A stretch of DNA of 64,000 bases from Mariprofundus aestuarium (GCF_002795805.1 NZ_CP018799.1:551001-615000), one strand, 5' to 3'. Positions 1-8,875 are shown, numbered from the stretch's first letter. Notes: a model not told the origin generated them from the sequence alone. Translations and numbers: made by a program.

Positions 1-235
1 TCTCTGCTGAAATCCGGGAGAAGTGGAAGGGGGGATCGCATGAGGCATCGGCATCGATGAAGAGGATCAGTTCGCGGTTCACAAGATCGGTGACATACTC
101 CACCTGCAGCTGCATATCATGCTGGCACTCGATATCGGAAAAGCCGTCCTTTTGGACAGACTCAACCAGTTCCGGCCCCAGCGCGTCATCGCCGCGGCCG
201 GGGTTACCGTAACCTAGGATCAGTAGTTTAGGCAT
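1..235 (-). CDS. hoxW: Hydrogenase maturation protease HoxW, N-terminal part (partial)
   Basis: The gene runs off the left edge, leaving about 78 N-terminal residues. It begins MPKLLILGYGNPGRGDDALG, which is the glycine- and aspartate-rich opening of the HyaD/HoxW/HycI family of nickel-dependent endopeptidases. The acidic residue in GNPGRGDD and the Asp in the later LILFIDAD segment match the positions that sense nickel in this family. By family knowledge it removes the C-terminal peptide of the hydrogenase large subunit after nickel is inserted. It starts 2 bases after the hoxH stop (TGAGCATG), so the two are translationally coupled. The assignment to HoxW rather than another protease rests on hoxH being directly upstream. 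Confidence 0.88.
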   Translation of the reverse strand, partial: MPKLLILGYGNPGRGDDALGPELVESVQKDGFSDIECQHDMQLQVEYVTDLVNRELILFIDADASCDPPFHFSRISAE

Positions 236-237
236 GC

Positions 238-1707
238 TCAAACTGTGCGTTTGATAGCACCACTTGATGCTTTTTCAATGTGATCGACAGTTTCACCATC
301 GGCACTGATCAGCTCCACCTCAAGTGGCATCTTGCCAAGCGCATGTGTTGCACATGAGAGGCATGGATCGTAGGCGCGGATTGCCACCTCAAGGTGATTG
401 AGAAGCCCCTCGGTGATCTCGTTGCCGTCGAGATACTCGTTGGCTACCGAGCGCACCGATTCATTCATAGCCTGATTGTTGCTCGTGGTTGATACGATCA
501 GGTTGGCCTTCTTGATCGTGCCATCCTCATTGACCTTGTAGTGGTGGAAGAGTGTGCCGCGCGGTGCTTCGATCACGCCGATGCCCTCCTCACGTTTTTC
601 ACCCTTCACGACCAGATCGCTGCCAAGGATCTCCGGATCAAGCAGCAGGTCTCGGATCGCTTCAGCAGAGTGAAGCACCTCGATCATGCGCGCCCAGTGA
701 TAGGCAAGCGTATCGTGAACGTAACCGCCATTACCGAATGCCTTGAAGCGCTGGCGCGCACTTTCTGCCATCGGTGTAGAGATGAAGTCGCAGCTGTTAA
801 TGCGTGCAAGCGGACCAACACGGTACCAGCCATCATCACGACCGAGTTCCGTCAGGTAGGGGAACTTCATGTAGCTCCACGAACGAACCTCTTCGCGAAT
901 GATGTTGTAGTAACCGCGATAATCGAACTGGTCGAATATCTTGCTGCCATCTGGACGGCTGGCGCGCAGGCCACCGTGATAGAGCTCCAGTTCGCCTTTG
1001 CCGCCAACCATGCTCAGGTAGTTGCTGTTGAGGCGGCCAAAGCCGTGATTCTCAGGATGTTCGGTATGAATCTTCTCATTGAGGTCAACGGCATCCTGGG
1101 ACCAGGCCAGAACATCGTTGATATCGCCCAGCAGGCGGTCTCGTTCAGCAATGGTAAGTCCCTTGTTCACGCCACCGGGAACCGTGGCAGCGCCATGCAC
1201 GCGTTTGCCGGAGATCACCTCGATCACCTGCTGACCATACTTGCGCAGCCTTACACCTTTCAGCGCCAGATCCGGGTAGTCCTCAATCACACCAACGATA
1301 TTGCGGTGCTCAAGATTGGAGCCGAAACCGAACAGCAGGTCGGGTGAGGAGAGGTGGAAGAAGTGCAGTGCATGAGACTGCATGGTCTGTCCGAAGTGAA
1401 GCAGCTTGCGCAGCTTGGTTGCCGTTGGCGTCAGTTCATCCACACCAACCAGTTGGTCAACCGCCTTGGCCGCAGCTAGGTGGTGGGAGACCGGGCAGAT
1501 ACCGCAGAGGCGCTGCACGAAGTAGGGCACCTCCCAGTAGGGACGGCCCTGAATGAACTTCTCAAAGCCGCGAAATTCGACGATATGAAAACGCGCTTCA
1601 CGCACGTGGTTCGCATCATCCAGCAGCAGTGTGATTTTGCCATGTCCTTCAACGCGGGTAACCGGATCGACAGCGACGCGGCGCAGGTTTGCTCTGTTCT
1701 GTTCCAT
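238..1707 (-). CDS. hoxH: NAD-reducing [NiFe] hydrogenase large subunit HoxH
   Basis: Catalytic subunit (489 aa) of a cytoplasmic bidirectional hydrogenase that binds the NiFe(CN)2CO centre. The N-terminal motif RVEGHGKI is followed by RLCGICPVSHHLA, which supplies two cysteine ligands. DPCLSCATH near the C terminus supplies the other two. The 34 residues after that His (starting ALGKMPLEVE) look like the extension removed by the HoxW protease. I chose ATG 1707 because GGAG lies 7 bases before it; ATG 1719, overlapping the hoxY stop, is the alternative. The partners HoxF, HoxU and HoxY directly upstream point to group 3d. The family reaction is H2 + NAD+ to NADH + H+. Confidence 0.96.
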   Translation of the reverse strand: MEQNRANLRRVAVDPVTRVEGHGKITLLLDDANHVREARFHIVEFRGFEKFIQGRPYWEVPYFVQRLCGICPVSHHLAAAKAVDQLVGVDELTPTATKLRKLLHFGQTMQSHALHFFHLSSPDLLFGFGSNLEHRNIVGVIEDYPDLALKGVRLRKYGQQVIEVISGKRVHGAATVPGGVNKGLTIAERDRLLGDINDVLAWSQDAVDLNEKIHTEHPENHGFGRLNSNYLSMVGGKGELELYHGGLRASRPDGSKIFDQFDYRGYYNIIREEVRSWSYMKFPYLTELGRDDGWYRVGPLARINSCDFISTPMAESARQRFKAFGNGGYVHDTLAYHWARMIEVLHSAEAIRDLLLDPEILGSDLVVKGEKREEGIGVIEAPRGTLFHHYKVNEDGTIKKANLIVSTTSNNQAMNESVRSVANEYLDGNEITEGLLNHLEVAIRAYDPCLSCATHALGKMPLEVELISADGETVDHIEKASSGAIKRTV

Positions 1708-1718
1708 GTTCGTCTCCA

Positions 1719-2255
1719 TCAATCGTAGTGCAGCATTTCTTTCGGCAGGCTTGGTTCTTTGCCCTCAAGCAGATCGGTCAGGATCTTCAAAAAGGCATCA
1801 GCCGAGGGCGGACATCCGGGCAGGTAGTAATCAACCTTTACCACCTCATGGATCGGATGCACCTTGGAGAGTAGTAGTGGAATCTCAACATCATTGGGGA
1901 TATGCGGGTTATCAACACCGATCTCATCAAGGAACGCCTCTTCAAGGCACTCCTGCAGGGTGAAGTGGTTGCGCATCGCAGGCACGCCGCCATTGATGGC
2001 GCAGGCGCCAACGGCGATCACGATCTTGCAGTTCTCACGGAACTCCTTGAGCACATGCACGTTATCGGCATTGCAGAGGGCACCTTCGATAAGACCGATA
2101 TCGCACGGTTCGCAATGTTTGATGTCGTTTATCGGTGAACGGCTGAACTCGACATGCTCCAGCAGGCCGACAATGCGCTCATCCATATCGAGAAATGACA
2201 TGTGGCAGCCGAAGCATCCGGCTAGGGAGGTGGTAGCAACTCTAACTTTAGACAC
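1719..2255 (-). CDS. hoxY: NAD-reducing hydrogenase small subunit HoxY
   Basis: Small subunit of 178 aa carrying the proximal [4Fe-4S] cluster that takes electrons from HoxH. The cysteine pattern is visible: AGCFGCHMSFLD near the N terminus, VGACAINGG in the middle and LPGCPPSADAF near the end. It is compact, as expected for group 3 hydrogenases, and lacks a Tat signal, which fits a cytoplasmic enzyme. I chose GTG 2255 because AGGGAGG lies 8 bases upstream; that GTG overlaps the hoxU stop (GTGTCTAA). An ATG at 2297 would give an unneeded 14-residue extension and a 50-base overlap. The downstream hoxH follows within 12 bases. Confidence 0.94.
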   Translation of the reverse strand: MSKVRVATTSLAGCFGCHMSFLDMDERIVGLLEHVEFSRSPINDIKHCEPCDIGLIEGALCNADNVHVLKEFRENCKIVIAVGACAINGGVPAMRNHFTLQECLEEAFLDEIGVDNPHIPNDVEIPLLLSKVHPIHEVVKVDYYLPGCPPSADAFLKILTDLLEGKEPSLPKEMLHYD

Positions 2256-3021
2256 CGTATACGCCTCCCTCTTTTTCACCGGAGTCATCACCTTCATCGT
2301 GGTGCCTCGCTTTAGTCAAAATCACCTCGTCGAGATCGGTTTCGGCGACAGAGTGTAGATCGAAGGTGCGCCGGCCAATCGGCACCTCATAACCATGATC
2401 CTTGATCAGGATGGCGCCGACCGGACAGATGTGGGCGGCTAGATCATCCAGTTCGATATCGGAATCGGCCAATCTGCCGGTAGGGGAGTTGACGATCAGG
2501 TGACGCTTTGTACCGCGCCCGCTGATGGCAAACACATTCTTGCCATCACACTCACGGCTGGCACGAACGCAGAGCTCGCACATGATGCAGCGGTCACGAT
2601 CCAGTACCAGTGTCGGATGCGAGGCATCAACCTCGCGACGCGGGTAGAACTGGGGAAAGTGGCCATCAAGCATGCCGAGGTGGTAGCCGATCGCCTGCAG
2701 CGTACAGTCGCCGGTCTTTTCGCATGACGGGCAGAGATGATTGCCTTCAATAAACAGCATCTGGGTGATGGTTTTGCGTACTTCGTTGAGCGCCGGAGTA
2801 TCGTTCTCGATCTCCTGTCCTTCAGCCGCAGGCATGGTGCAGGAGGAGGCAGCGCGCCCATTCACATCCACGGTGCAGAGCTTACAGCTGCCGTGCGGGC
2901 TTAACCCCGGTTTATGACAGAGATGCGGAATATAGATATCGGCGGCAAGCGCGGCATCCATAATGGTCTGTCCCTCTTTAAATGGAATCTCTACGCCATC
3001 AATTTTAATTGTCTTGTTCAT
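2248..3021 (-). CDS. hoxU: Hydrogenase diaphorase subunit HoxU (iron-sulfur, NuoG-like)
   Basis: This 257-aa iron-sulfur protein relays electrons between HoxY and HoxF. It resembles the N-terminal part of NuoG. Residues 1-80 form a plant-type [2Fe-2S] domain with LCHKPGLSPHGSCKLC. A His-Cys ligated cluster follows (GNHLCPSCEKTGDC). A further [4Fe-4S] motif is CIMCELCVRASREC, and another Cys lies in HICPVGAI. The start ATG overlaps the hoxF stop in an ATGA junction and has GGAGG 8 bases upstream, so the two genes are coupled. About 30 residues at the C terminus are charged and poorly conserved. Confidence 0.94.
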   Translation of the reverse strand: MNKTIKIDGVEIPFKEGQTIMDAALAADIYIPHLCHKPGLSPHGSCKLCTVDVNGRAASSCTMPAAEGQEIENDTPALNEVRKTITQMLFIEGNHLCPSCEKTGDCTLQAIGYHLGMLDGHFPQFYPRREVDASHPTLVLDRDRCIMCELCVRASRECDGKNVFAISGRGTKRHLIVNSPTGRLADSDIELDDLAAHICPVGAILIKDHGYEVPIGRRTFDLHSVAETDLDEVILTKARHHDEGDDSGEKEGGVYGV

Positions 3022-4751
3022 AGATGCGCCTCCGCATCATCACGGTGTGTGAGTTGTCGAGCCTCTTCCAGAGATGCGTCCAGATTGAATTCTGGTTCCA
3101 TCTCCTGATGCAGTAGCCGCGCTTCAAAGAGCTCAGGGAAATGTTTCAGGCCGTCGCGAATCGGATTGGGTGCTGTTACGCCAAGTCCGCAGTGAGAGCG
3201 CCGCGATACCAGTGCAGCAGTAGCTTTCAGTTCATCAAGATCATGAGCCGTGCCGTGGCCGCTACAGACCTTATCCATGCCGTTCTTCAGCAGTGTCGTA
3301 CCAACCCTGCAGGGGGTGCAGAAACCGCAGCTTTCGTGGGCAAAGAAGTTGGTGAAATTGTGGATGATCTCCAACAGGTCACGCGAGCTATCAAAGATCA
3401 TGAAGGAGCCGCCGGTGGCGAGATCCTCAAAGGCGATGTGGTGATCAAACTTGCTTGGCCCGATCAGTGAGCCGGATGGGCCGCCGATCTGAACGGCTTG
3501 CGTATTCTCTGCACCGCACTGGTTGAGGATATCCTGGATGGTGATGCCAAACGGATATTCATAGATGCCCGGTTTCGCACAGTCGCCAGAGACCGAGAGG
3601 ATCTTGGTGCCGCGGGACTGCCAGGTGCCGGCGCCGCGGAACCAGCGCTCGCCATGGATAACGATGCCTGCCGCAGCAGCCAGCGTTTCCACATTGTTAA
3701 CCACGGTAGGTTTGCCCATATATCCGCTGGTCACAGGGAATGGCGGACGGATACGCGGATTGCCGCACTTCTCTTCCAGTGATTCGATCAGCGCCGACTC
3801 TTCACCGCAGATATATGCTCCCGCGCCGACGACAATGGCGATATCGAAATCAAAACCATCAATACCGAGGATGGAGGAGCCGAGCAGGCCGACTTCTCGT
3901 CGCGTTGCAAGTGCAGCTTCAAGCGACTCGAGCAGGTAACGGTATTCGCCGCGCAGGTAAATATAACCCTGTTTTGCATTGATGATGCGGGCGCAGAGGG
4001 CCATGCCCTCGAAAACCGCATCGGCATAAGAGGTCAGAAGCACCCGATCCTTGAATGTGCCCGGTTCGCCTTCATCTGCATTGCAGATCACATAGCGGCT
4101 CTCACCCTCTGCCTCGCGGCAGAATTGCCACTTCTGGGCCGTGCTGAAACCTGCACCGCCACGACCCCTGAGGTCGGAGAAGCGGATCTTCTCAAGTGCG
4201 GCATCGGCACCTTCCGCCTCAACTACCCTGAGTGCAGCACCGGACTCAAGCGGCTCTTGCAGCAGCAGGTCAGCCCGGTGGATATGATCATCGATTTTGA
4301 ACCATTCGGCAGGCCATGCTTCCAGTGCGGTTTCTGCCTCTATGAGTTCGGCGATTTTGCCAATGCGCTCGCTATCGAGCGAATGCAGCGGCAGGCCGTT
4401 GATCAGCAGCGAGGCGCCGTGGTCACACATGCCGATACAGGATGCCTCGCCGATGCTGACTAACCCGTCACCGCGGGTCTCTCCGGCGTTGATGCCCAGC
4501 TTTTCACAGAGCGCCTGCTGCAGGGAGAGGTCTCCGCAACTGGTACAGGTGCTGAAGAGGAGGTCAAAGCGGCCGCGCGGGTTGCGGTGGAAGAAGGAGT
4601 AGAACTCCGTCACCGCCTCCACTTGTGCTCTCGGCAGGTTCAGGCGCGAGGCGATATCGCAGATCGCCTGGTCTGAGACAAAGCGATGCTGTTGCTGATG
4701 CGCATGCAGCGCGTGCAGCAGGTGTTCGGAAGGTTTTGGGTTCATAGTCAT
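3018..4751 (-). CDS. hoxF: Hydrogenase diaphorase subunit HoxF (NAD- and FMN-binding)
   Basis: At 577 aa this is the NADH-oxidoreductase subunit, a natural fusion of NuoE-like and NuoF-like parts. The N-terminal third has a thioredoxin-like [2Fe-2S] pattern (CTSC, later CIGMCDHG). The remainder has the NAD/FMN region (GRGGAGFSTAQKWQ, then CNADEGEPGTFKDR and GAGAYICGEESALIESLEEK) and a [4Fe-4S] site at SCGFCTPCRVGT. An in-frame TAG three codons upstream rules out a longer start. ATG 4751 has no clear Shine-Dalgarno, and ATG 4745 is also possible. A consensus TATAAT ends 9 bases upstream, so this gene may have its own promoter with almost no leader. Confidence 0.95.
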   Translation of the reverse strand: MTMNPKPSEHLLHALHAHQQQHRFVSDQAICDIASRLNLPRAQVEAVTEFYSFFHRNPRGRFDLLFSTCTSCGDLSLQQALCEKLGINAGETRGDGLVSIGEASCIGMCDHGASLLINGLPLHSLDSERIGKIAELIEAETALEAWPAEWFKIDDHIHRADLLLQEPLESGAALRVVEAEGADAALEKIRFSDLRGRGGAGFSTAQKWQFCREAEGESRYVICNADEGEPGTFKDRVLLTSYADAVFEGMALCARIINAKQGYIYLRGEYRYLLESLEAALATRREVGLLGSSILGIDGFDFDIAIVVGAGAYICGEESALIESLEEKCGNPRIRPPFPVTSGYMGKPTVVNNVETLAAAAGIVIHGERWFRGAGTWQSRGTKILSVSGDCAKPGIYEYPFGITIQDILNQCGAENTQAVQIGGPSGSLIGPSKFDHHIAFEDLATGGSFMIFDSSRDLLEIIHNFTNFFAHESCGFCTPCRVGTTLLKNGMDKVCSGHGTAHDLDELKATAALVSRRSHCGLGVTAPNPIRDGLKHFPELFEARLLHQEMEPEFNLDASLEEARQLTHRDDAEAHL

Positions 4752-4759
4752 AGGATTCT

Positions 4760-4765
4760 ATTATA
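4760..4765 (-). promoter_or_regulatory. Possible -10 element in front of hoxF
   Basis: On the minus strand the perfect hexamer TATAAT occupies this position, giving an expected start site about 2 bases before the hoxF ATG. I see no convincing -35 hexamer at 16-18 bases. It could make hoxFUYHW expressible independently of the hyp genes. Confidence 0.4.
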
Positions 4766-4770
4766 GCGGA

Positions 4771-4797
4771 TTAGACGGTGTTTTGCCTGAAGGGCAT
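4771..4797 (-). CDS. Possible 8-residue leader peptide ahead of hoxF
   Basis: A mini reading frame, MPFRQNTV then TAA, is preceded by a strong GAGGAG Shine-Dalgarno with a 4-base gap. It ends 19 bases before the hoxF ATG, and hoxF itself lacks a good ribosome site. It may load ribosomes that re-initiate at hoxF. No regulatory amino-acid run is visible. The strong SD is the only evidence that it is translated. Confidence 0.3.
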   Translation of the reverse strand: MPFRQNTV

Positions 4798-4853
4798 TGT
4801 ACTCCTCTGTAAATGTGGTGTGAAGAGATAAACGACATGTTTTTGTGCAGAAG

Positions 4854-5558
4854 TCACACACTGTTGGCAATTCCATACATGATACTGATGCCGAGCAGGG
4901 CTGTTACGGAGCCGATACCCAGTTGAAGATATTGATGAAGTCCGGCAAAGCGGTTGGCGGAGTGGCGCAGCGGTAACATGATGATCATCGACAACAGCGC
5001 CATGCCGGCAATCGAGCCAATACCAAACAGGCTTATATAGATTAAACCCATGGCGAAGGAGTGAACCGACTGCAGGGTTAATACAATAAGCGCTGCCGAA
5101 CCGGCCATGCCATGCATGATACCGATAAGCAGGGCGCGCAGTGGAAAGTGTTCCGGGTGAACATGCTCATGGATGCTGTGGCTGGATGATGCCTCTTCGG
5201 CCTCATGGGTATGGGCATGCCAATGCAGGGTACCATCTGCATGGCGGTGAAAGTGGAAATGCAGAGAGTCACGCATAAAGCGCCGGACAACATCGATGCC
5301 CAGAACAACCAGCATGATGCCGACGATGAACTCCAGTGTCAGTGCGATCTGTTCTGGAATCATCTTATCCACCAGCAAAACAGCCGAACCGAAGATAAAC
5401 AGTGTGAGGGTATGGCCCAGTCCCCACACTGAACCCAGTCGAACCGATTCGCGCGTCGATGGTGATCTGCTCACCAGCGAGGCCACGGCTGCGACATGGT
5501 CCGACTCCATGGCATGGCGGATACCCAGCAGGAAGCCTATAAGCAGTGTTTCAATCAT
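4854..5558 (-). CDS. Nickel/cobalt permease (NiCoT / UreH-like)
   Basis: A 234-aa membrane protein with about six hydrophobic segments. The first helix carries RHAMESDH, the HX4DH signature of nickel/cobalt permeases (H15, D20, H21). A His-rich cytoplasmic or periplasmic loop lies near residues 100-138 and probably binds metal. It is inserted between hypF and hoxF, and its ATG overlaps the hypF stop by 4 bases. It most likely supplies nickel for HoxH. Whether it should be called HoxN or UreH-like cannot be settled here. Substrate preference (Ni versus Co) is inferred from the neighbours. Confidence 0.85.
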   Translation of the reverse strand: MIETLLIGFLLGIRHAMESDHVAAVASLVSRSPSTRESVRLGSVWGLGHTLTLFIFGSAVLLVDKMIPEQIALTLEFIVGIMLVVLGIDVVRRFMRDSLHFHFHRHADGTLHWHAHTHEAEEASSSHSIHEHVHPEHFPLRALLIGIMHGMAGSAALIVLTLQSVHSFAMGLIYISLFGIGSIAGMALLSMIIMLPLRHSANRFAGLHQYLQLGIGSVTALLGISIMYGIANSV

Positions 5559-6733
5559 ATCGTTCTTGCCTTCTGTGCCAAAGCTACGGTTGCCTGGCCG
5601 AGGCAGATGCCTGCATCATTGGCCGGAACCCGGCGGTGTTGCAGCACTGTCAGGCCTGCCCGCTGCAGTTCCAGCGGCAGGTGGGTGCTGATCAACTGGT
5701 TCTGGAATACACCACCGGAAAGGGCAACCGAATTCACCCCGTGTTTGTTGCAGAGGGAGATAGCTGTTTCGCTCAGGGCATGAATCAGGGTGCGGTGGAA
5801 GCGTGCCGCAATGGTTTCTGTTTCAGCACCTTTCTGGATATCAGACAGCAATGCCAGCCACATCGGATGCCACTCCAACTGCAAGCAGCTGTTCGCTTCA
5901 CTTATGCCGTAGTCGTAGCGGCTCGTTTCCTGTTCAAAACATGCGCTTGCAGCCTGCTCCAGCGCAATGGCTGCCTGTGCCTCAAAGGCGACCTTCTCAC
6001 GGTGAAATCCCAGAGCAGCAGCTACGCCATCAAAAAGGCGACCGCAGGATGAGGCCAGTGGTGAATTTAAACCTGATGTCACCATGGCGTGCATCGTGGC
6101 TACCGGTTTTTTTTCCAGAAAGTCTACGATATCAGTGTCGCTGAATGTTGTGTTTACCTCATCCCAGATAGGCAGAAGCTGGGCCAGTGTATTGCGCCAC
6201 GGCTCATGTATCGCAGCGGCTCCGCCTATCATGGCAATTGGTTTAAAATGGCTAAGCCTTTGAAAACCCTGATAATCGGCCAGCAGCATCTCGCCGCCCC
6301 AGATCGTGCCATCCTCACCAAAGCCGAGGCCATCAAGTGCGAGCCCGAGCACGGGTTTTGAGTCCAACGGCAGGCCATTGTCGGCCATGACTGAGGCGAT
6401 ATGGGCGTAGTGATGCTGAACCTGTAGAAGCGGCAGGCCCAGTTCGGCGGCAAGTTTCTGGCCATATTGCGATGAGAGGTAATCGGGGTGTTTATCAATG
6501 ACGACCTGTTCCGGCTTGCAGTAAGGATCGGCCAACAGGCTCTCCACGGAAGCAGAGAAGTGGCGGTAGACGTCCTCCTGTTCAAGATCGCCAATCGGTC
6601 TGCTCAGATGAGCAGTGCCATCACGGATCAGGCAGATGCTGCTTTTCAGCTCTCCGCCCAGCGCCAGAGTTTGTGGTGCAGTCTTAAAGCTTTCGGGAAG
6701 ATTGATGCTGATTGTTAAAGGCGACTCGGACAT
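5555..6733 (-). CDS. hypF: Short HypF: C-terminal carbamoyltransferase (Kae1-like) part only
   Basis: This 392-aa protein matches only the C-terminal half of HypF, which makes the cyanide ligand precursor by moving a carbamoyl group to the HypE cysteine. Visible Kae1-like features are HHYAH (residues 107-111), LALDGLGFGEDG and WGGEM (134 onward), and SGGVFQNQ (about 339). The usual N-terminal acylphosphatase, zinc-finger and YrdC-like domains (roughly 350 residues) are absent. No room exists for them, because hypE ends one base before this ATG (TGATATG). An upstream ATG at 6793 would only add residues overlapping hypE. Short HypF forms are reported in other hydrogenase systems, so this may be real rather than decayed. 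Confidence 0.88.
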   Translation of the reverse strand: MSESPLTISINLPESFKTAPQTLALGGELKSSICLIRDGTAHLSRPIGDLEQEDVYRHFSASVESLLADPYCKPEQVVIDKHPDYLSSQYGQKLAAELGLPLLQVQHHYAHIASVMADNGLPLDSKPVLGLALDGLGFGEDGTIWGGEMLLADYQGFQRLSHFKPIAMIGGAAAIHEPWRNTLAQLLPIWDEVNTTFSDTDIVDFLEKKPVATMHAMVTSGLNSPLASSCGRLFDGVAAALGFHREKVAFEAQAAIALEQAASACFEQETSRYDYGISEANSCLQLEWHPMWLALLSDIQKGAETETIAARFHRTLIHALSETAISLCNKHGVNSVALSGGVFQNQLISTHLPLELQRAGLTVLQHRRVPANDAGICLGQATVALAQKARTI

Positions 6734-6734
6734 A

Positions 6735-7760
6735 TCAGCAGATGCGTGGCAGCTGCTCACCAGCCAGCCAGTCAACCACACGACTGCCGCCAAAGGCAGT
6801 TTTCATCACCACCATCTGTTGTGCATCCTCGCAAACGTTGCCGATGATGGCAGCGTTTTGTCCCAATGGATGTTTATGCATGGCGGCCAGCAGCTGCCCT
6901 GCATCTTCGGCCGGCACGATGCAGACCAGCTTGCCTTCGTTGGCAATATAGAGTGGATCAAGTCCCAGTAGTTCACAGGCTCCCTTGACCTCGGCTTTGA
7001 TCGGGATGGATGTCTCCTGAATAGAGATGCCCACATTGGACTGGCGTGCCAGCTCATTGAGTGTTGTGGCAAGGCCGCCACGGGTGGGGTCGCGCAGGCA
7101 ACGGATAGCCGGTGCGATGGCAATCATTTCTGCCACCAGCGTGTGCAGGGCGGCGGAGTCCGATTCAATGGTGGTGCCGAACTGGAGTCCTTCGCGGCTG
7201 GAGAGGATGGCAATGCCGTGATCGCCAATCGAACCGCTGACAATGATTGCATCGCCCGGCTTAGCCAAATCCCCTGAAATGTTGATGCCATCAGGTACGA
7301 TGCCGACGCCGGTAGTGGTGATAAAAACACCGTCACCCTTACCACGTTCAACCACCTTGGTGTCCCCCGTAACAACCGGTACCCCTGCATCTATGCTCGC
7401 CTTTGCCATGCTGATTACGATGCGCTCCAGATCTGCGAGCGGAAATCCCTCTTCAAGAATAAATGAGGCGGAGAGGTAGAGAGGTGTTGCACCGGACATG
7501 GCGACATCATTCACGGTGCCGTGTATCGAGAGCGAACCGATATCACCACCGGGAAAGAAGAGGGGGGTAATCACATGGCCGTCGGTGCTGATCACCATAC
7601 GTCCTGCCGGGATACTGAAGAGAGCCTGATCGTTGCCCTGGTTCAGAAGTTCATTGTCGAAATGGCGGACAAAGATCTCTTCGATCAGTGTGGCTGAAGC
7701 CCTGCCGCCGCTGCCGTGGCCCATCTCAATCAGGCCGTTTTTGATATCGAGTTTACTCAT
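6735..7760 (-). CDS. hypE: Hydrogenase maturation protein HypE
   Basis: A 341-aa AIR-synthase/ThiL-fold enzyme that dehydrates a thiocarboxamide on its C-terminal cysteine to thiocyanate, the cyanide source for the NiFe site. It starts MSKLDIKNGLIEMGHGSGG, contains the ATP-binding loop GDTKVVERG, and ends in PRIC with the expected terminal Cys. I used ATG 7760, which overlaps the hypD stop as ATGA, instead of the far upstream ATG at 7928 that would run through hypD. HypC/D upstream and HypF downstream complete the pathway. Confidence 0.96.
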   Translation of the reverse strand: MSKLDIKNGLIEMGHGSGGRASATLIEEIFVRHFDNELLNQGNDQALFSIPAGRMVISTDGHVITPLFFPGGDIGSLSIHGTVNDVAMSGATPLYLSASFILEEGFPLADLERIVISMAKASIDAGVPVVTGDTKVVERGKGDGVFITTTGVGIVPDGINISGDLAKPGDAIIVSGSIGDHGIAILSSREGLQFGTTIESDSAALHTLVAEMIAIAPAIRCLRDPTRGGLATTLNELARQSNVGISIQETSIPIKAEVKGACELLGLDPLYIANEGKLVCIVPAEDAGQLLAAMHKHPLGQNAAIIGNVCEDAQQMVVMKTAFGGSRVVDWLAGEQLPRIC

Positions 7761-8875
7761 GCCTTTGACTCGGCAGCGCGATATCTGCCGTAACTGTAAT
7801 ATGCTGCGCATGCCCCCTCTGATGACACCATGCAGGCACCTTTCGGATCTTCCGGGGTGCAGGCTGTGCCGAAGAGTTTGCACTCGTCCGGATTGTTCAT
7901 GCCGCGCAGTACGGCGGGGCAGATGCACCCCTTGATATCGGCTGTTGCGATCGCTTGCATTCCGAACCGCTTCTCGGCATCGAAGTCGGCAAATTCACTT
8001 CTGATCTGAACTGCACTCTCCGGTAAAACGCCCAGTCCGCGCCACTCAAACAGGGGCCGCTGCTCAAACACCTCAGCCATCAGGCTCTGTGCTTTTTTGT
8101 TGCCACCCTTGCTTACAGCCCGCGTGTACTGGTTCTCTACCGAGGCTTCTCCTGCATTGATCTGGCGCACCAGCATTAGTACCGACTGGATTACATCCAG
8201 TGGTTCAAAACCAGCAATCACCAGCGGTACCCGGTATTTGTCGCAGCAATCAGCATAAGCCTGACTTCCGATAATCGTGCTGACATGTGAGGGGCCGAGA
8301 ATGCCGTCGATCTTCGCTTCACCCGCACTCAGGATATGCATCATCGCAGGTGGTGTTTCGACGTGGTTGCAGAAGACGCTGAAGTTGGTCAACTGCATGG
8401 CGTTGGCGATTTTCAGTACGGCGGCGGTTGGCGGTGTGGTGGTTTCAAAACCGATGGCGAAAAAGACTACCTGTTTTTCACGATTGGCCTGTGCAATAGC
8501 CAGCGCATCGGTAGCCGAGTAGACCATGCGGATATCACCGCCGCGCGCCTTGGCTTTCTGCAGGGAGTCGCGCTTGCCTGCCGGCACCCGCATCAAGTCC
8601 GCATAGGTGCAGAGGATGACATCGTTCTCTTCAACCAGCTTGATGGCCGCCTCAATTCGGCCAGCCGGCAATACGCAGACCGGGCAGCCGGGGCCGTGGA
8701 TGAAGCGGACATTGTCGGGCATCAGGTCAACGATACCGAAACGGAAGATCGCATGGGTATGACCGCCGCAGAACTCCATCAGCCGGTAATTGCGATCAGG
8801 TTTGGCCTCCTGCCGGATCAGTCTGGCAAGCAGTTGGGCGACGTCGCCGTCGCGATATTCATCAACGAATTTCAT
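7757..8875 (-). CDS. hypD: Hydrogenase maturation protein HypD
   Basis: A 372-aa [4Fe-4S] scaffold protein on which, with HypC, the Fe(CN)2CO unit is built. The signature FCGGHTHAI includes Cys36, and GPGCPVCVLP gives Cys64 and Cys67. The C-terminal cluster ligands appear in IKGCICPAVLRG and the KLFGTACTPEDPKGACMVS stretch. Length is normal for the family. Its start overlaps the hypC stop by 4 bases, and its stop overlaps hypE by 3, a tightly coupled order hypC-hypD-hypE. Confidence 0.97.
   Translation of the reverse strand: MKFVDEYRDGDVAQLLARLIRQEAKPDRNYRLMEFCGGHTHAIFRFGIVDLMPDNVRFIHGPGCPVCVLPAGRIEAAIKLVEENDVILCTYADLMRVPAGKRDSLQKAKARGGDIRMVYSATDALAIAQANREKQVVFFAIGFETTTPPTAAVLKIANAMQLTNFSVFCNHVETPPAMMHILSAGEAKIDGILGPSHVSTIIGSQAYADCCDKYRVPLVIAGFEPLDVIQSVLMLVRQINAGEASVENQYTRAVSKGGNKKAQSLMAEVFEQRPLFEWRGLGVLPESAVQIRSEFADFDAEKRFGMQAIATADIKGCICPAVLRGMNNPDECKLFGTACTPEDPKGACMVSSEGACAAYYSYGRYRAAESKA

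Noticed and set aside
541-1347. 268-codon frame antisense to hoxH
   Set aside because: It is a shadow of HoxH, which has all family motifs on the other strand; no ribosome site and low-plausibility composition.
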